Source of the DNA: Candidatus Geothrix odensensis
GTDB taxonomy: Bacteria; Acidobacteriota; Holophagae; Holophagales; Holophagaceae
Assembly: GCA_016714685.1 (NCBI GenBank)
Contig: JADKCH010000001.1
Location: 496,001-560,000 of the forward strand
Reading direction: 5' to 3'
DNA: 64,000 nt
How positions within the stretch are numbered: position 1 is the stretch's first letter; every line of letters begins with the position of its first letter. The notes under the pieces are model-generated. The model had not been told where the DNA came from. It was given only the letters and a program-made list of their open reading frames with translations, and made no database searches. A program made the translations under genes and the position numbers. Shown one piece after another: positions 17,808-26,439 of this stretch.

Positions 17808-17835
17808 ATTATAGGTGTTGCAACTCTTATTTCAA
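17808..17835 (-). promoter_or_regulatory. Pirin operon promoter with an internal GTTGCAAC palindrome
   Basis: On the minus strand a TTGAAA -35 (17835-17830) and a perfect TATAAT -10 (17813-17808) are separated by 16 nt. The spacer contains the palindrome GTTGCAAC (17817-17824), extended as GAGTTGCAACAC. A repressor bound there would block RNA polymerase, so the pirin operon is probably inducible. The region is AT-rich compared with the rest of the window. The regulator is not encoded next to it. Confidence 0.7.
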
Positions 17836-17907
17836 GATAATGGGTGAAAAATCCAGGTTCATTGAAGACCCATGACTTATCTTTGGGACATCCGACGGGA
17901 GGTCGCC

Positions 17908-18336
17908 ATGATCACGCGGGTGCTGGTGGGGGTGGATTTTTCCGAGGCCTCGAAGCAGGCCCTCGTGCGGGCTGGCAGCTGGGCCGGCCAGTGCGGCGTG
18001 CCCCTGGTGGCCATGCACGTGCTGCAGCCCCCGGCGCCCATGCTGCCCGAGGCCCAGATCGCCCTGCCTGACCCCGCCTGGCTGCACACCATGGAGGACC
18101 ACGCCCGCGAACAGCTGGAGGTCTGGGTCAAGCCCTATGCCGGCACCTCGGTCATCGTGAAGTGGGGCGGACCGGCGGAGGAGCTGGTCTCCGAGGCCGA
18201 TCCCCAGACTCTGCTGGTGGTGGCCCAGGTGGGGCATTCCACACTGGAGCGCCTCCTCTTCGGCAGCACCGCCGCCCGGGTGGTGCGCCTGGCGCCCTGC
18301 GACGTGCTTGTGGTGCGCACGGAGAAGGCAAAGTAG
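17908..18336 (+). CDS. Universal stress protein (UspA family)
   Basis: 142 residues from the ATG at 17908, with GGGAGG upstream; an in-frame ATG at 17872 lacks a ribosome site. Single Usp domain: ITRVLVGVDFSEASKQAL at the N-terminus, MHVLQPP after the second strand, and C-terminal VVAQVGHSTLERLLFGSTAA with RLAPCDVLVV. The G-2x-G-9x-G(S/T) ATP-binding signature is incomplete (VGHSTLERLLFGST), so nucleotide binding is uncertain. Divergent from the pirin operon, which fits a stress or redox context. Confidence 0.9.
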   Translation: MITRVLVGVDFSEASKQALVRAGSWAGQCGVPLVAMHVLQPPAPMLPEAQIALPDPAWLHTMEDHAREQLEVWVKPYAGTSVIVKWGGPAEELVSEADPQTLLVVAQVGHSTLERLLFGSTAARVVRLAPCDVLVVRTEKAK

Positions 18337-18355
18337 CTAGGCCGTCTTCACCCAT

Positions 18356-18393
18356 GCGCAGAAAAGCGGGCCGGATGGCCCGCTTTTCTGCGC
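18356..18393. terminator. Bidirectional hairpin terminator (17-bp perfect stem)
   Basis: Inverted repeat gcgcagaaaagcgggcc / ggcccgcttttctgcgc with a GGAT loop between the convergent universal stress protein and glutaryl-CoA dehydrogenase genes. The TTTT within the outer stem, after a GC-rich core, can act as the U-tract in both directions. Confidence 0.8.
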
Positions 18394-18405
18394 CAGCACC
18401 AACCT

Positions 18406-19596
18406 TTAGCGGTAGGCCGGAATCCCCGTCACTTCCTGGCCGATGATGAGGGTGTGCATGTCGTGGGTGCCCTCGTAGGTGTAGACGCTCTCGAGGTTGG
18501 CCATGTGGCGCATGACGGGGTACTCGTCGAGGATGCCGTTGGCGCCGAGGATGGTGCGGGCCTTGCGGCAGATCTCGAGGGCCACGTTCACGTTGTTCAT
18601 CTTGGCCATGGAGACCTGGGCGGTGGTGTAGGTCTTGGCGTCCTTGAGGCGGCCCAGCTGGTGGACCAGCAGCTGCCCCTTGGTGAGTTCGGTGACCATC
18701 CAGGCCAGCTTCTCCTGCTGCAGCTGGTAGCTGGCGATGGGCTTGTCGAACTGGATGCGGCTCTTGGCGTAGTCCAGGGCGCACTGGTAGCAGGCGTCCG
18801 CGGCACCCAGCGCGCCCCAGGCGATGCCGTAGCGGGCCTGGGTGAGGCAGCCCAGGGGCCCTTTCAGGCCCTTCACGTTGGGCAGCAGGGACTTCTCCTC
18901 GTCCACGATCACGTCCTCCAGCACCAGCTCGGAGGTGGTGCTGGCACGCAGGCTCCACTTGCCCTTCATCTCGGGGGCGCTGAAGCCGGGCGTGCCCTTC
19001 TCCACCAGGAACCCGCGGATGCCGTCCTCGGTCTGGGCCCACACCACGGCCACGTCGGCCACGGTGCCATTGGTGATCCACATCTTGGTGCCGTTGATGC
19101 GCCACTTGCCACCGGGCTCTTTCACCGCCTTGGTGAGCATGCCGCCGGGGTTTGAGCCGAAATCGGGCTCGGTGAGGCCGAAGCAGCCGACCTTTTCGCC
19201 GGTCGCCAGCTTCGGCAGCCAGTGCTTCCGCTGCGCCTCGCTGCCGTAGGCGAAGATGGGGTACATCACCAGGCTGCCCTGCACGGACGCGAAGGAGCGC
19301 AGCCCCGAATCGCCGCGCTCCAGCTCATACATCAGGAGGCCGTACGCCACGTTGGACACGCCCATGCAGCCGTATTCCTCCGGCAGCGAGGGGCCGTAGA
19401 AGCCCAGCTCGCCCATCATGGGGATGAGGTGCTTGGGGAAGGTCTGCGCCTGGGCGTGCTGCTCGATGATGGGGAGGACTTCCGCGTTGATGAACTTGCG
19501 GGCCGACTCGCGGATCATCCGCTCTTCGTCGGTGAGCAGGCCTTCGAAGCCCATGTAGTCCGTGATGTGGGTGAAGGTGGCGTAGGCGCCAGCCAT
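18406..19596 (-). CDS. gcdH: Glutaryl-CoA dehydrogenase (acyl-CoA dehydrogenase family)
   Basis: 396 residues, normal length. Closest to glutaryl-CoA dehydrogenases by RSFASVQGSLVMYPIFAYGS, FGLTEPDFGSNPGGM (flavin/substrate site), SRIQFDKPIASYQLQQEKLA and the C-terminal YEGTHDMHTLIIGQEVTG containing the catalytic glutamate. FAD enzyme converting glutaryl-CoA to crotonyl-CoA (decarboxylating), in lysine, tryptophan or aromatic-acid degradation; electrons go to ETF. AGGAGGT lies before the ATG. It stands alone between hairpin and promoter, with no pathway partner in the window. Confidence 0.9.
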   Translation of the reverse strand: MAGAYATFTHITDYMGFEGLLTDEERMIRESARKFINAEVLPIIEQHAQAQTFPKHLIPMMGELGFYGPSLPEEYGCMGVSNVAYGLLMYELERGDSGLRSFASVQGSLVMYPIFAYGSEAQRKHWLPKLATGEKVGCFGLTEPDFGSNPGGMLTKAVKEPGGKWRINGTKMWITNGTVADVAVVWAQTEDGIRGFLVEKGTPGFSAPEMKGKWSLRASTTSELVLEDVIVDEEKSLLPNVKGLKGPLGCLTQARYGIAWGALGAADACYQCALDYAKSRIQFDKPIASYQLQQEKLAWMVTELTKGQLLVHQLGRLKDAKTYTTAQVSMAKMNNVNVALEICRKARTILGANGILDEYPVMRHMANLESVYTYEGTHDMHTLIIGQEVTGIPAYR

Positions 19597-19667
19597 GGGG
19601 ACCTCCTGGTGTGCCCTGAAGCCTCGGGCAGTTGACGGATCCGGCGCTGCAGCAGCGCGCCGGGGCC

Positions 19668-19696
19668 AGTGTACCGCTGCGTCAAAACCAGGTCAG
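19668..19696 (-). promoter_or_regulatory. Probable sigma70-type promoter of gcdH
   Basis: Minus-strand CTGACC (19696-19691), 17-nt spacer, TACACT (19673-19668) followed by GG. It would give a leader of about 65 nt. Similarity to the consensus is moderate and the start site is not known. Confidence 0.5.
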
Positions 19697-19761
19697 GGGC
19701 CCATCCCGTTCTACCGGGGAGATGCCTGTCATGTCGCCCATCGGCTTGACGAACTGGAAAA

Positions 19762-20361
19762 TCACGACCTCTGGGTAAGGTCCTCAAGCAGCCGGTCCCC
19801 GGTGGCATGGGGCACTTCATGGCAGTGGCGGCAGCGGGCCTCGTAGGCCTCGGCCGCGCCCACCAGGACCTGGCCGCCGGTGTGCACCATGCGCTGGGTG
19901 CGGCCCGCCAGGGCTCCGCAGACCATGCAGATGGCCTGGAGCTTGGTGACGTATTCCGCCTTCGCCAGGAGCAGCGGCATGATGCCGAAGGGCTCACCGT
20001 TGGAATCCTGGTCGAGTCCCCCGGCGATGACGCGCACGCCGCGGTTGGCCAGATTCTCGATGATGGGGATGAGGCCCTCGTCCATGAACTGCACTTCATC
20101 CAGTGCCACCACCTGCGCCTCTGGATCCAGAAGGCGGGCCAGCTCCACGGTGTCCTTCACCGGGATGGCCTCGTGCTTGCGTTCGCTGTGACTCGCGATG
20201 GCGGAGACATCGTAGCGGTCGTCCAGGGCCGGCTTGAACACCTGGACCTTCTGCTTGCCGATGAGGGCCCGCTTGATGCGCCGGATCAGTTCCTCGGATT
20301 TGCCGGAGAACATGGGGCCGCAAATCACCTCCAGGGAACCCTGGCGCTGGTGCACGAACAT
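19762..20361 (-). CDS. tdk: Thymidine kinase
   Basis: 199 residues, type II thymidine kinase. P-loop GPMFSGKSEELIRR at about 15-28, DEVQFMDE (Walker B region), the lasso-region residues around GLDQD, and a C-terminal structural zinc site with two Cys-x2-Cys pairs (CMVC and CRHC). It phosphorylates thymidine with ATP for pyrimidine salvage. It lies 12 nt after the DUF4388 gene and is probably the last gene of that operon. Confidence 0.95.
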   Translation of the reverse strand: MFVHQRQGSLEVICGPMFSGKSEELIRRIKRALIGKQKVQVFKPALDDRYDVSAIASHSERKHEAIPVKDTVELARLLDPEAQVVALDEVQFMDEGLIPIIENLANRGVRVIAGGLDQDSNGEPFGIMPLLLAKAEYVTKLQAICMVCGALAGRTQRMVHTGGQVLVGAAEAYEARCRHCHEVPHATGDRLLEDLTQRS

Positions 20362-20373
20362 CGCAGATCCTTC

Positions 20374-21543
20374 TTACTTCTTGGAGGTTGGAGCAGGGTC
20401 CGGAGATGGCACCGCCGAAATGGCCATGGGATCGGGAAGCTTCGAGAGATCCGGGACGGGATTCGGGCCATCCAGGGGGCGCCCCAGCGCCCTGGCCAGC
20501 ATGACACCACCATCCTTCGGGGAGGCCAGGCGAAGGGCCCAGGCCTGCCGGAGCCGCGTGGGGCCCTCAGGGACCACCCGCACATCCACGGCCTGGAGGC
20601 TGGCCAGCCCCATGTTCATGGAGCCCCGGTGATGAGGCACGTAGAAACCCAGGGGGAGGGCGAGACAGAGTGCCACCAGTGGCCACAGGAGGCGGCTGGG
20701 CTCCCATTCCACGGGCTGGAGATCGGGATGGCCGTCCACCACCCAAGGACGCACCACCTTCGGAGCGTCCCCCGTGATGGGCTCCAGCAGCCCGGCCTCG
20801 AGGAGGTCGGCAATGGCCTTGCACGTGTCCAGCTCCTCGTACCGGCTGACCTGGACCACGTCCCGGATCGCCTGGGCGTGGTCGAAGTAGGACAGCACCA
20901 TCTCCTGCTCGTGGGTGAGTCCGGAGGTGCCGTGGTGCATTTGTCCCTTGCCGTCCAGCACGGACGACACATCCCGGTCGATGTCGAGGTGGAGGGACTG
21001 GGCGCGTGCTGATTTACCCAGCGGCACATCCATGCCGGGAAGGCGCCGCTCGACTTCCGGCCACTCGTCCTGGATCCGGGCAGCCTCCATGAGCACGGTG
21101 TCCACGGGGATGGGAACGAAATGGTCGCGGTCGAGATCCGGCGGCAACATGGAGTCGAAGCGGTAGTCGCCCTCGACCCAACGGAAGGTGCGGTGGAGGA
21201 TCGAGGTGGCCTGATTGAACAGGGCATCCTGGAGGTCGGAAGCCGTGACCTTGCCGCTTTCCAGCAGGAGCGTGCCCATGCGCTTGAGGGTCTGGCGCTG
21301 GACCTGGACCATGCCCAGGAGCTCCTCGCCGGTGAGTCTTCCCAGCCGGACCAGCATGGTGCCCAGGCGGTCTTCCATGCGGACCTGGTTCGAATCGCAA
21401 CCGACGATCTCGCCATTCTCGAAGAAGACTTTGACGAACTCCTGCCCCTGCGAGAGCACCAGGGTGCCGTTCTTCCCCTGGATCTTGATCATGTTGAAGA
21501 GGGAGAAGAGGTCGAAGTCCCGGAGGGATCCTTCCAGTGCCAT
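20374..21543 (-). CDS. DUF4388 (PatA-like N-terminal) protein with a C-terminal membrane helix
   Basis: 389 residues. The first about 110 residues are DUF4388-like: MALEGSLRDFDLFSLFNMIK, then LVLSQGQEFVKVFFENGEIV. These domains accompany gliding, two-component or GTPase signalling proteins in Acidobacteriota and Myxococcota. The middle part resembles a second such repeat (FRWVEGDYRFD). A hydrophobic segment at about 286-306 (LLWPLVALCLALPLGFY) anchors it, leaving a short C-terminal domain and a Pro-rich tail. It follows the TPR/zinc-ribbon gene by one base. Confidence 0.75.
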   Translation of the reverse strand: MALEGSLRDFDLFSLFNMIKIQGKNGTLVLSQGQEFVKVFFENGEIVGCDSNQVRMEDRLGTMLVRLGRLTGEELLGMVQVQRQTLKRMGTLLLESGKVTASDLQDALFNQATSILHRTFRWVEGDYRFDSMLPPDLDRDHFVPIPVDTVLMEAARIQDEWPEVERRLPGMDVPLGKSARAQSLHLDIDRDVSSVLDGKGQMHHGTSGLTHEQEMVLSYFDHAQAIRDVVQVSRYEELDTCKAIADLLEAGLLEPITGDAPKVVRPWVVDGHPDLQPVEWEPSRLLWPLVALCLALPLGFYVPHHRGSMNMGLASLQAVDVRVVPEGPTRLRQAWALRLASPKDGGVMLARALGRPLDGPNPVPDLSKLPDPMAISAVPSPDPAPTSKK

Positions 21544-21544
21544 G

Positions 21545-23392
21545 TCAGGCCCTCCTCAAAACGAGCTTCAGCCAGGAACGGACATAGTAGAGCGCCACGA
21601 ATGCCGCGCCCACGGCCAACCAGGTGGAGGTGGGATCTGCCAGGATCTCGCCGGGATAGCGCACGGAGCGCCCGGTCGCGAGGATCATGCCCACGGCCAG
21701 GCAGAAGGGCAGGAATTCGACCAGCGCCTCGCGGGTCTCCCCCAGGAAGGCCAGATCGCAGCCGGGCAGCAGCACGATGAGTGACTTGTGGATCCAGCGG
21801 GTGGTCTGCTGGTGGTCCGCCACTTCATCAAGCTTTTTCCGGCGGTTCTCCGCGTGGAGTCCATCCCGGAGCACGAAGAGATGATGGCATTTCTGGCAGA
21901 CCTCGGTGTCGGGGCTGTCCGTGGTGTGGAATGGATCGCCGCAGCGGACGCACTGGGTCGGATGCGCCATGCGGACGCTGGCCCTGACCCGCGCGAGGAA
22001 GGCGATGAGCCCGAGGATGGGCAGCAGGAGGGCGAACAGGAAGGCGGGCTCCATCAGGTGGAAGGTCCCGCCTCCGCGGCCTCCCTCCGCAGCCTCCGCC
22101 AGGGCCTGCACCCGCTCCGGCGTGTCTGGAAGGGGGATCGGATACGTCCGGACATCCTTCTGCGCATCGTTCAGGGAAATCAGAAGCGCGTAGGCCTCTG
22201 GGGCGGCGGCCTGGGCATCATCCCGCTTGGACGCACCCTGGACGGTATCGAGCCGGTTGAAGGCGAGGATGCTCTGGTTCAGCAGCACCTCCATCTTCGG
22301 CCCGGCCTGGAGCGCCATCTCGAAGGCCCGGTCGGCGCCGGGGCCATCGCCGGATTGGCACTTGGCCACACCTAGGTTGTTGAGCACCGCGGTCTGGTCG
22401 GGGTGCCGACCCACCAGGCCCTGGAAGGTCGCCTCCGCGGCCTTCCAGTCCTGGTTCTGCAACTGGCCCCACCCGGCCAGGAAGGCCTGGTCGGAGGGCG
22501 GCAGCAGGCGGAGAACGGAAGGCGCGATCGGCTGGACCTGGGGTTGCAGCTGGAGCGTCAGGAGGCTGGGCTGGGGTTCCCGGGCGGCCCAGGGTTCGAG
22601 CGCGGCCAGGGCCGGATGGACCAGCTGCAGCACCAGGATGAAGGCCGTCACCTTCACCTCGGCGGCGAGCAGGAAGGGAGCCAGCAGGAAGAGCCAGAGG
22701 ATGGCCGCCACCATCGGATCCAGGCCCAGGACGACCGGCGCGGTCAGGAGGAGGGCCCCGAGCAGGGCCGCCAGGATCGGGGATACGCCCCGGCGCTTGA
22801 GGGGCTCCTCCCACAGATGCCGGAGGACATTGCGGTACCGAAGCCCCATGGTCAGGGCCCAGCCCCAGAGCAGAAGCGTCGCGGCGAGACGGAGCATGCC
22901 GAGGTGCTGGACCATCCAGAGCCAGCGATGGGCCTGGTGTTCCATGCGATGCCGCGTCAGCCGCAGCAGGTCGGGAAAGCTCCAGAGCCAGCCCTGGATC
23001 CCCTGTTGCCGCATCAGGGTGATGCGAGTGCCCAGCAGGGTGGGGTGTTCCGGAGCCCAGCGCTCGATGGCCTGCAGTCCCTCCAGCCCCAAGGCCACCC
23101 TGCCATCCATGCCCTGCTTCCTTGCCCAGAGGGCCATGGCCTCGACCAGAGGCGCCACATCCAGCGTGGAGTAGGTCCGGCGCAGGGCCTCGACCTCCAG
23201 CTGGGCGGCCCGCACACCCTCCGCATCCCCCTTGGAGAGGGCGGCCATCAGGTGTTCAACCCGGTGGCTGAGGGCGATGGCCGGCAAGGGGTCGGCCGGG
23301 GGAGGCGTCGCCGGAACCGGTGGCGCCGCGCCGAGGCAAACGGCCACGAGGGCCACCAGGATCTGGATCCGGAAGGCCTGCAACAGTCCCAT
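21545..23392 (-). CDS. Multi-spanning membrane protein with TPRs and a zinc ribbon
   Basis: About 615 residues from the ATG at 23392, chosen for AGGAGG six bases upstream; an ATG at 23413 overlapping the previous stop (ATGA) is the alternative. Signal peptide or first helix, helical region to about 180, several membrane helices (about 180-290), a TPR segment (WKAAEATFQGLVGRHPDQTAVLNNLG), another helix near 465, a four-cysteine zinc ribbon (CVRCGDPFHTTD...CQKCHHLF), and two last helices. I recognise no named family. Being locked between DUF1844 and DUF4388 genes suggests they work together. Confidence 0.75.
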   Translation of the reverse strand: MGLLQAFRIQILVALVAVCLGAAPPVPATPPPADPLPAIALSHRVEHLMAALSKGDAEGVRAAQLEVEALRRTYSTLDVAPLVEAMALWARKQGMDGRVALGLEGLQAIERWAPEHPTLLGTRITLMRQQGIQGWLWSFPDLLRLTRHRMEHQAHRWLWMVQHLGMLRLAATLLLWGWALTMGLRYRNVLRHLWEEPLKRRGVSPILAALLGALLLTAPVVLGLDPMVAAILWLFLLAPFLLAAEVKVTAFILVLQLVHPALAALEPWAAREPQPSLLTLQLQPQVQPIAPSVLRLLPPSDQAFLAGWGQLQNQDWKAAEATFQGLVGRHPDQTAVLNNLGVAKCQSGDGPGADRAFEMALQAGPKMEVLLNQSILAFNRLDTVQGASKRDDAQAAAPEAYALLISLNDAQKDVRTYPIPLPDTPERVQALAEAAEGGRGGGTFHLMEPAFLFALLLPILGLIAFLARVRASVRMAHPTQCVRCGDPFHTTDSPDTEVCQKCHHLFVLRDGLHAENRRKKLDEVADHQQTTRWIHKSLIVLLPGCDLAFLGETREALVEFLPFCLAVGMILATGRSVRYPGEILADPTSTWLAVGAAFVALYYVRSWLKLVLRRA

Positions 23393-23409
23393 GCTGATCC
23401 TCCTGACGC

Positions 23410-23697
23410 TCATGGCTTCGGGTCCACGGGCGTTTCCGCCGCGGGTTTGAGGTCCATCACACGCATGCGCAGCTGGTAGAGGAGTTCTTCCATCTGGGCG
23501 GTCTCGGCCACCGTGCGCGAGGTCTCCGTCTTCTCCTTCAACACGCTGAGTAGGTCGATGTAGAACCTCGCCACCACAGGGTTTGCGGGAGGGGCCTCCT
23601 TCACCATCGGATGGGGGACGCCCATGGAAAGCAGGGCCTGTTCGGTCAGAAGGTGCATCAGGGCCGTCAAGGAGGCTTCAGGCACCGCTGGAGTCAT
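23410..23697 (-). CDS. DUF1844 domain protein
   Basis: 95 residues. The core VARFYIDLLSVLKEKTETSR and EELLYQLRMRVMDL match DUF1844, a small helical domain common in Acidobacteriota and delta-proteobacterial lineages with unknown function. First gene of the operon that continues to the TPR/zinc-ribbon, DUF4388 and thymidine kinase genes. The C-terminus is a Pro-rich tail. Divergent from the secreted TPR gene at 23884, with 186 nt between the two starts. Confidence 0.8.
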   Translation of the reverse strand: MTPAVPEASLTALMHLLTEQALLSMGVPHPMVKEAPPANPVVARFYIDLLSVLKEKTETSRTVAETAQMEELLYQLRMRVMDLKPAAETPVDPKP

Positions 23698-23883
23698 GGG
23701 CTACCTCGAACACTTTCAGGAGTTGTCTGCGGGGAAGCCTACCACAGCCCGAATTTTCCTGCATCCAACCCGAATTCGCGCCCTTCCAGCGAGTTGTGGC
23801 CCGTGACGAGGCCGATAATTGACGAAAAGCACTCGGCACCAGGACAGCCCTATGGAACGATGATGAGGTTTGGAGGAAGACCC

Positions 23884-24909
23884 ATGCGACGCCTCGCTCT
23901 CGCGCTTATGCTCCCCACCATCTGCCTGTCCATCCACGCGGAACAGACTGGCCGGATCTCAGGAAAGGTCCTCAACAAGGAGGGCAAGCCCATCCCGGGG
24001 TCGAAGGTGAACCTCAAGCGCGTCGATCGGAACTGGAGCAAGGACCTGATTCCCGACAAGAATGGCAATTTCCTCCAGGTGGGCCTGGAGCCCAAGGATT
24101 TCACCATGACGGTCACCGCCGAAGGCTACGTCACCTACACGGAATCCCCGGTGAAGATCCCGCTCGCGGATGTCATCGTGAAGAACATCACCCTCCTGAC
24201 CCCTGCGGAAGCCAGGGCGCAGGCCCCCACGGCCGGAGGCCAGCAGGTCATTGTCGACGATCCGGGTGCCGCGCTGGACAACATGGGGCGAGAGGCCTTC
24301 AACACGGCCATTCCGCTTTACAACGAGGGCAACTACGCGGAAGCCCTTCCCCTGGTGGACAAGGCCTACAAGGCCCTTACCGAAGCCAAGGACAAATTGA
24401 AGGATGAACAGGCCAAGACGGAATTGGCCCCCGAGCTGCTCAAGATCGAGCGCGTGCTGGGCATCTGCATGGCCCAGGCCGGCGCCAAGAAGGAGGAGGC
24501 CGAGCCCTACCTCCTGAAGGCCCTGGAGCGGAATCCCAAGGATGAGCGTGTGGTCATCGGGCTGGTCGAGACCAGCAAGGCCAAGGCCGACAAGGCCGCC
24601 GAGCTGAAGTACACGGCCATGCTCGAAGCCCTGCAGGGACCGAATCCCGATGTGATCTACAACAAGGGGGTGGAGGCCTTCAACGCAGGCAAGACCAAGG
24701 AGGCGAAGGCCCACTTGGCCAAGGCGCTCGAGGTGGATCCGAAGTATGCCGAGGCCCACTACCTCCTGGCCATGGTGGAATTCGGGGAGAACAATCTGAA
24801 GGGCACCAAGCACAACCTGCAGAAATACCTGGAGCTGGCTCCCGCGGGCAAGAACTCCGCCACCGCCAAGGAGATGCTGAAGGACCCCTCACTGAAGAAC
24901 ATCAAGTAG
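23884..24909 (+). CDS. Secreted TPR protein with an N-terminal carboxypeptidase-regulatory-like domain
   Basis: 341 residues from the ATG at 23884 (GGAGGAAG upstream; the AT-rich 5' extension is non-coding). Signal peptide about 1-19 (MRRLALALMLPTICLSIHA), then a beta-sandwich carboxypeptidase-regulatory-like repeat (GRISGKVLNKEGKPIPGSKV, about 22-100), an Ala/Pro linker, and TPR helices from about 135 to the end (YNEGNYAEALPLVDKAYKAL; KALEVDPKYAEAHYLLAM). Such proteins are periplasmic or outer-membrane associated; no enzymatic motif. A strong hairpin follows. Confidence 0.8.
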   Translation: MRRLALALMLPTICLSIHAEQTGRISGKVLNKEGKPIPGSKVNLKRVDRNWSKDLIPDKNGNFLQVGLEPKDFTMTVTAEGYVTYTESPVKIPLADVIVKNITLLTPAEARAQAPTAGGQQVIVDDPGAALDNMGREAFNTAIPLYNEGNYAEALPLVDKAYKALTEAKDKLKDEQAKTELAPELLKIERVLGICMAQAGAKKEEAEPYLLKALERNPKDERVVIGLVETSKAKADKAAELKYTAMLEALQGPNPDVIYNKGVEAFNAGKTKEAKAHLAKALEVDPKYAEAHYLLAMVEFGENNLKGTKHNLQKYLELAPAGKNSATAKEMLKDPSLKNIK

Positions 24910-24922
24910 GAACGCCCATCCA

Positions 24923-24954
24923 GAAGTGGGGGCCCCGATTGGGGCCCCCACTTC
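24923..24954. terminator. Bidirectional hairpin terminator (14-bp stem)
   Basis: Perfect inverted repeat gaagtgggggcccc / ggggcccccacttc with a GATT loop between the convergent secreted TPR gene and the exonuclease III gene. No long T-tract. Confidence 0.75.
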
Positions 24955-24972
24955 GTACCGGGGAAGGGTGAA

Positions 24973-25749
24973 TCAGAGCAATTCGAGGCTGATGGGGCAG
25001 TGATCCGATCCCAACACATCGGCGTGGATGCGGGCCTCCTTCACCTGCTTGAGCAGGTCGCGGCTGGCCAGGAACAGGTCGATCCTCCAGCCCACGTTCC
25101 GTTCCCGGGCGCCGCCCCGGGCGGTCCACCATGTGTAAAGACCTGGCGTGCCCGGATTCCGCTCGCGCAGCACGTCCGCCAATCCGACCCCCAGGTAGAG
25201 CTTGAAGTCCTCGCGCTCCTCGGGCGTGAAGCCAGGGTTCTTGGTGTTGTCCTTGGGGCGGGCCAGGTCGATCTCCTCGGGAGCCACGTTCATGTCGCCA
25301 GTCAGGATCACCTGATCTCCGGCCTGATGGTGCTTCGCCACGATCGCGGCCAGATCCTTGGCGAACTGGCGCTTGAAGGGCAGGCGCACCAGCCCCTGCG
25401 AGGCGTTCGGGAAATAGCCTGCGATGAAGACCAGCTTGTCCTTCCGGGAGACGATCATCCGCCCCTCGGCATCGTAGCCCTCGATGCCGAGGCCCTTGGT
25501 GTGCTTGAACCCCAGGTCCTTCTTGGTGAGAGTGGCCGAGCCCGCGTAGCCCTTCTTGCTGGTGGCCGGGAACCAGCAGACGTCATAGGCGCTCTCGAGC
25601 TGCCGGCGGACGCCGAGGTCCACCTCCTCCCACTCCGAGCGGATCTCCTGGAGGGAGAGCGCATCGGGTTCCGTCTCTTCCAGCCAGTCCATGAAGCCCT
25701 TCTTCAGGACCGAGCGGAAACCGTTCACGTTCCAGCTGTAGAAGCGCAT
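24973..25749 (-). CDS. xth: Exodeoxyribonuclease III (AP endonuclease)
   Basis: 258 residues from MRFYSWNVNGFRSVLKKGF, the canonical start (GAGGGAGG upstream); in-frame ATGs further up are not needed. ExoIII/APE1 signature residues: SWNVNG, LQEIRSE (metal Glu), LTGDMNVAPEEIDL (Asp/Asn pair), NVGWRIDLFLAS, and the catalytic SDHCPISLEL at the end. Repairs abasic sites and 3' blocks. Last gene of the metG operon, 10 nt after the ArsC/Spx gene. Confidence 0.95.
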   Translation of the reverse strand: MRFYSWNVNGFRSVLKKGFMDWLEETEPDALSLQEIRSEWEEVDLGVRRQLESAYDVCWFPATSKKGYAGSATLTKKDLGFKHTKGLGIEGYDAEGRMIVSRKDKLVFIAGYFPNASQGLVRLPFKRQFAKDLAAIVAKHHQAGDQVILTGDMNVAPEEIDLARPKDNTKNPGFTPEEREDFKLYLGVGLADVLRERNPGTPGLYTWWTARGGARERNVGWRIDLFLASRDLLKQVKEARIHADVLGSDHCPISLELL

Positions 25750-25759
25750 GGGACCTCCC

Positions 25760-26101
25760 TCAGGGCACCAGCTTCGCATAGGCGCCGGCATCGAAACCAA
25801 TGATCACGCCCCTGGGATGCACCAGGATGGGCCGCTTGAGCAGGTTGTTGTCCATCACCATCAGCACGATCGCCTCAGCCTTGCTGAGCCTGCGATCCTT
25901 CAACCCCAGTTCCTTGTATTTGGGGCTCTTGGTCCCCAGCATCGGTGTCGGATCCTGCGGCAGCATCCGTTCCAATTCGCCGGCCTCCAGCGGCTTCTTA
26001 AAGTAGTCACGCACTTCCACGTCGATGCCCAATTCCGCCAGCTTCGCTTTGGCGTTGCGGCAGGTGGTGCAGCTCGACTTCATCCAGAGCACGGCCTTCA
26101 C
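25760..26101 (-). CDS. ArsC/Spx-family thioredoxin-fold protein
   Basis: 113 residues from the GTG at 26101, which overlaps the previous stop as GTGA and has GGGGGA upstream. N-terminal AVLWMKSSCTTCRNAKAKL carries a CTTC redox pair as in Spx and some ArsC-like reductases. LKRPILVHPRGVIIGF is the conserved C-terminal ArsC-like strand (R-P-I). Could be a thiol-disulfide reductase or regulator; true arsenate reductase activity is not shown by the sequence. Sits in the metG-xth operon. Confidence 0.85.
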   Translation of the reverse strand: MKAVLWMKSSCTTCRNAKAKLAELGIDVEVRDYFKKPLEAGELERMLPQDPTPMLGTKSPKYKELGLKDRRLSKAEAIVLMVMDNNLLKRPILVHPRGVIIGFDAGAYAKLVP

Positions 26102-26439
26102 AGTTCCCCCACGAAACGGTCCAGCAGGCGGTCCGTCCGCCAGCGCAGGAGTCCGAAGAACAGGAAGGCGGACCAACCCTTCATCCGGCCCTCCAGGTGC
26201 AGGTGGGCCCCCCTGGGATCGGGAGAGAGGATGAGTGATCCTGACTCCTCAGCACCAGCCAAGACACGATTCCAACGAAGCACGAGCCTCCCCTCCTCCT
26301 GGACCGCCTCGGTCCAGGTGCGCAGGGCGGCCAAGCTCTTGAAGGCCGAGGGCCCCTCCTTCCGGAGCCGTCCCTCGACGTGGTCGAAGGGCGCGTCCGT
26401 GAGGAGCTCAGCCTCGAAACTGAAAACGGGGTGCTTCAC
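26098..26439 (-). CDS. Small protein of unknown function (possibly SRPBCC-like)
   Basis: 113 residues. It starts with a GTG that overlaps the metG stop (GTGA) and ends overlapping the next gene's GTG. Sequence: FEAELLTDAPFDHVEGRL at the start, LVLRWNRVLAG and HLHLEGRMKGWSAFLFFGLLRWRTDRLLDRF at the end. This arrangement of strands and a final amphipathic helix resembles small polyketide-cyclase/SRPBCC-like proteins, but I would not assign it with confidence. Confidence 0.7.
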   Translation of the reverse strand: MKHPVFSFEAELLTDAPFDHVEGRLRKEGPSAFKSLAALRTWTEAVQEEGRLVLRWNRVLAGAEESGSLILSPDPRGAHLHLEGRMKGWSAFLFFGLLRWRTDRLLDRFVGEL

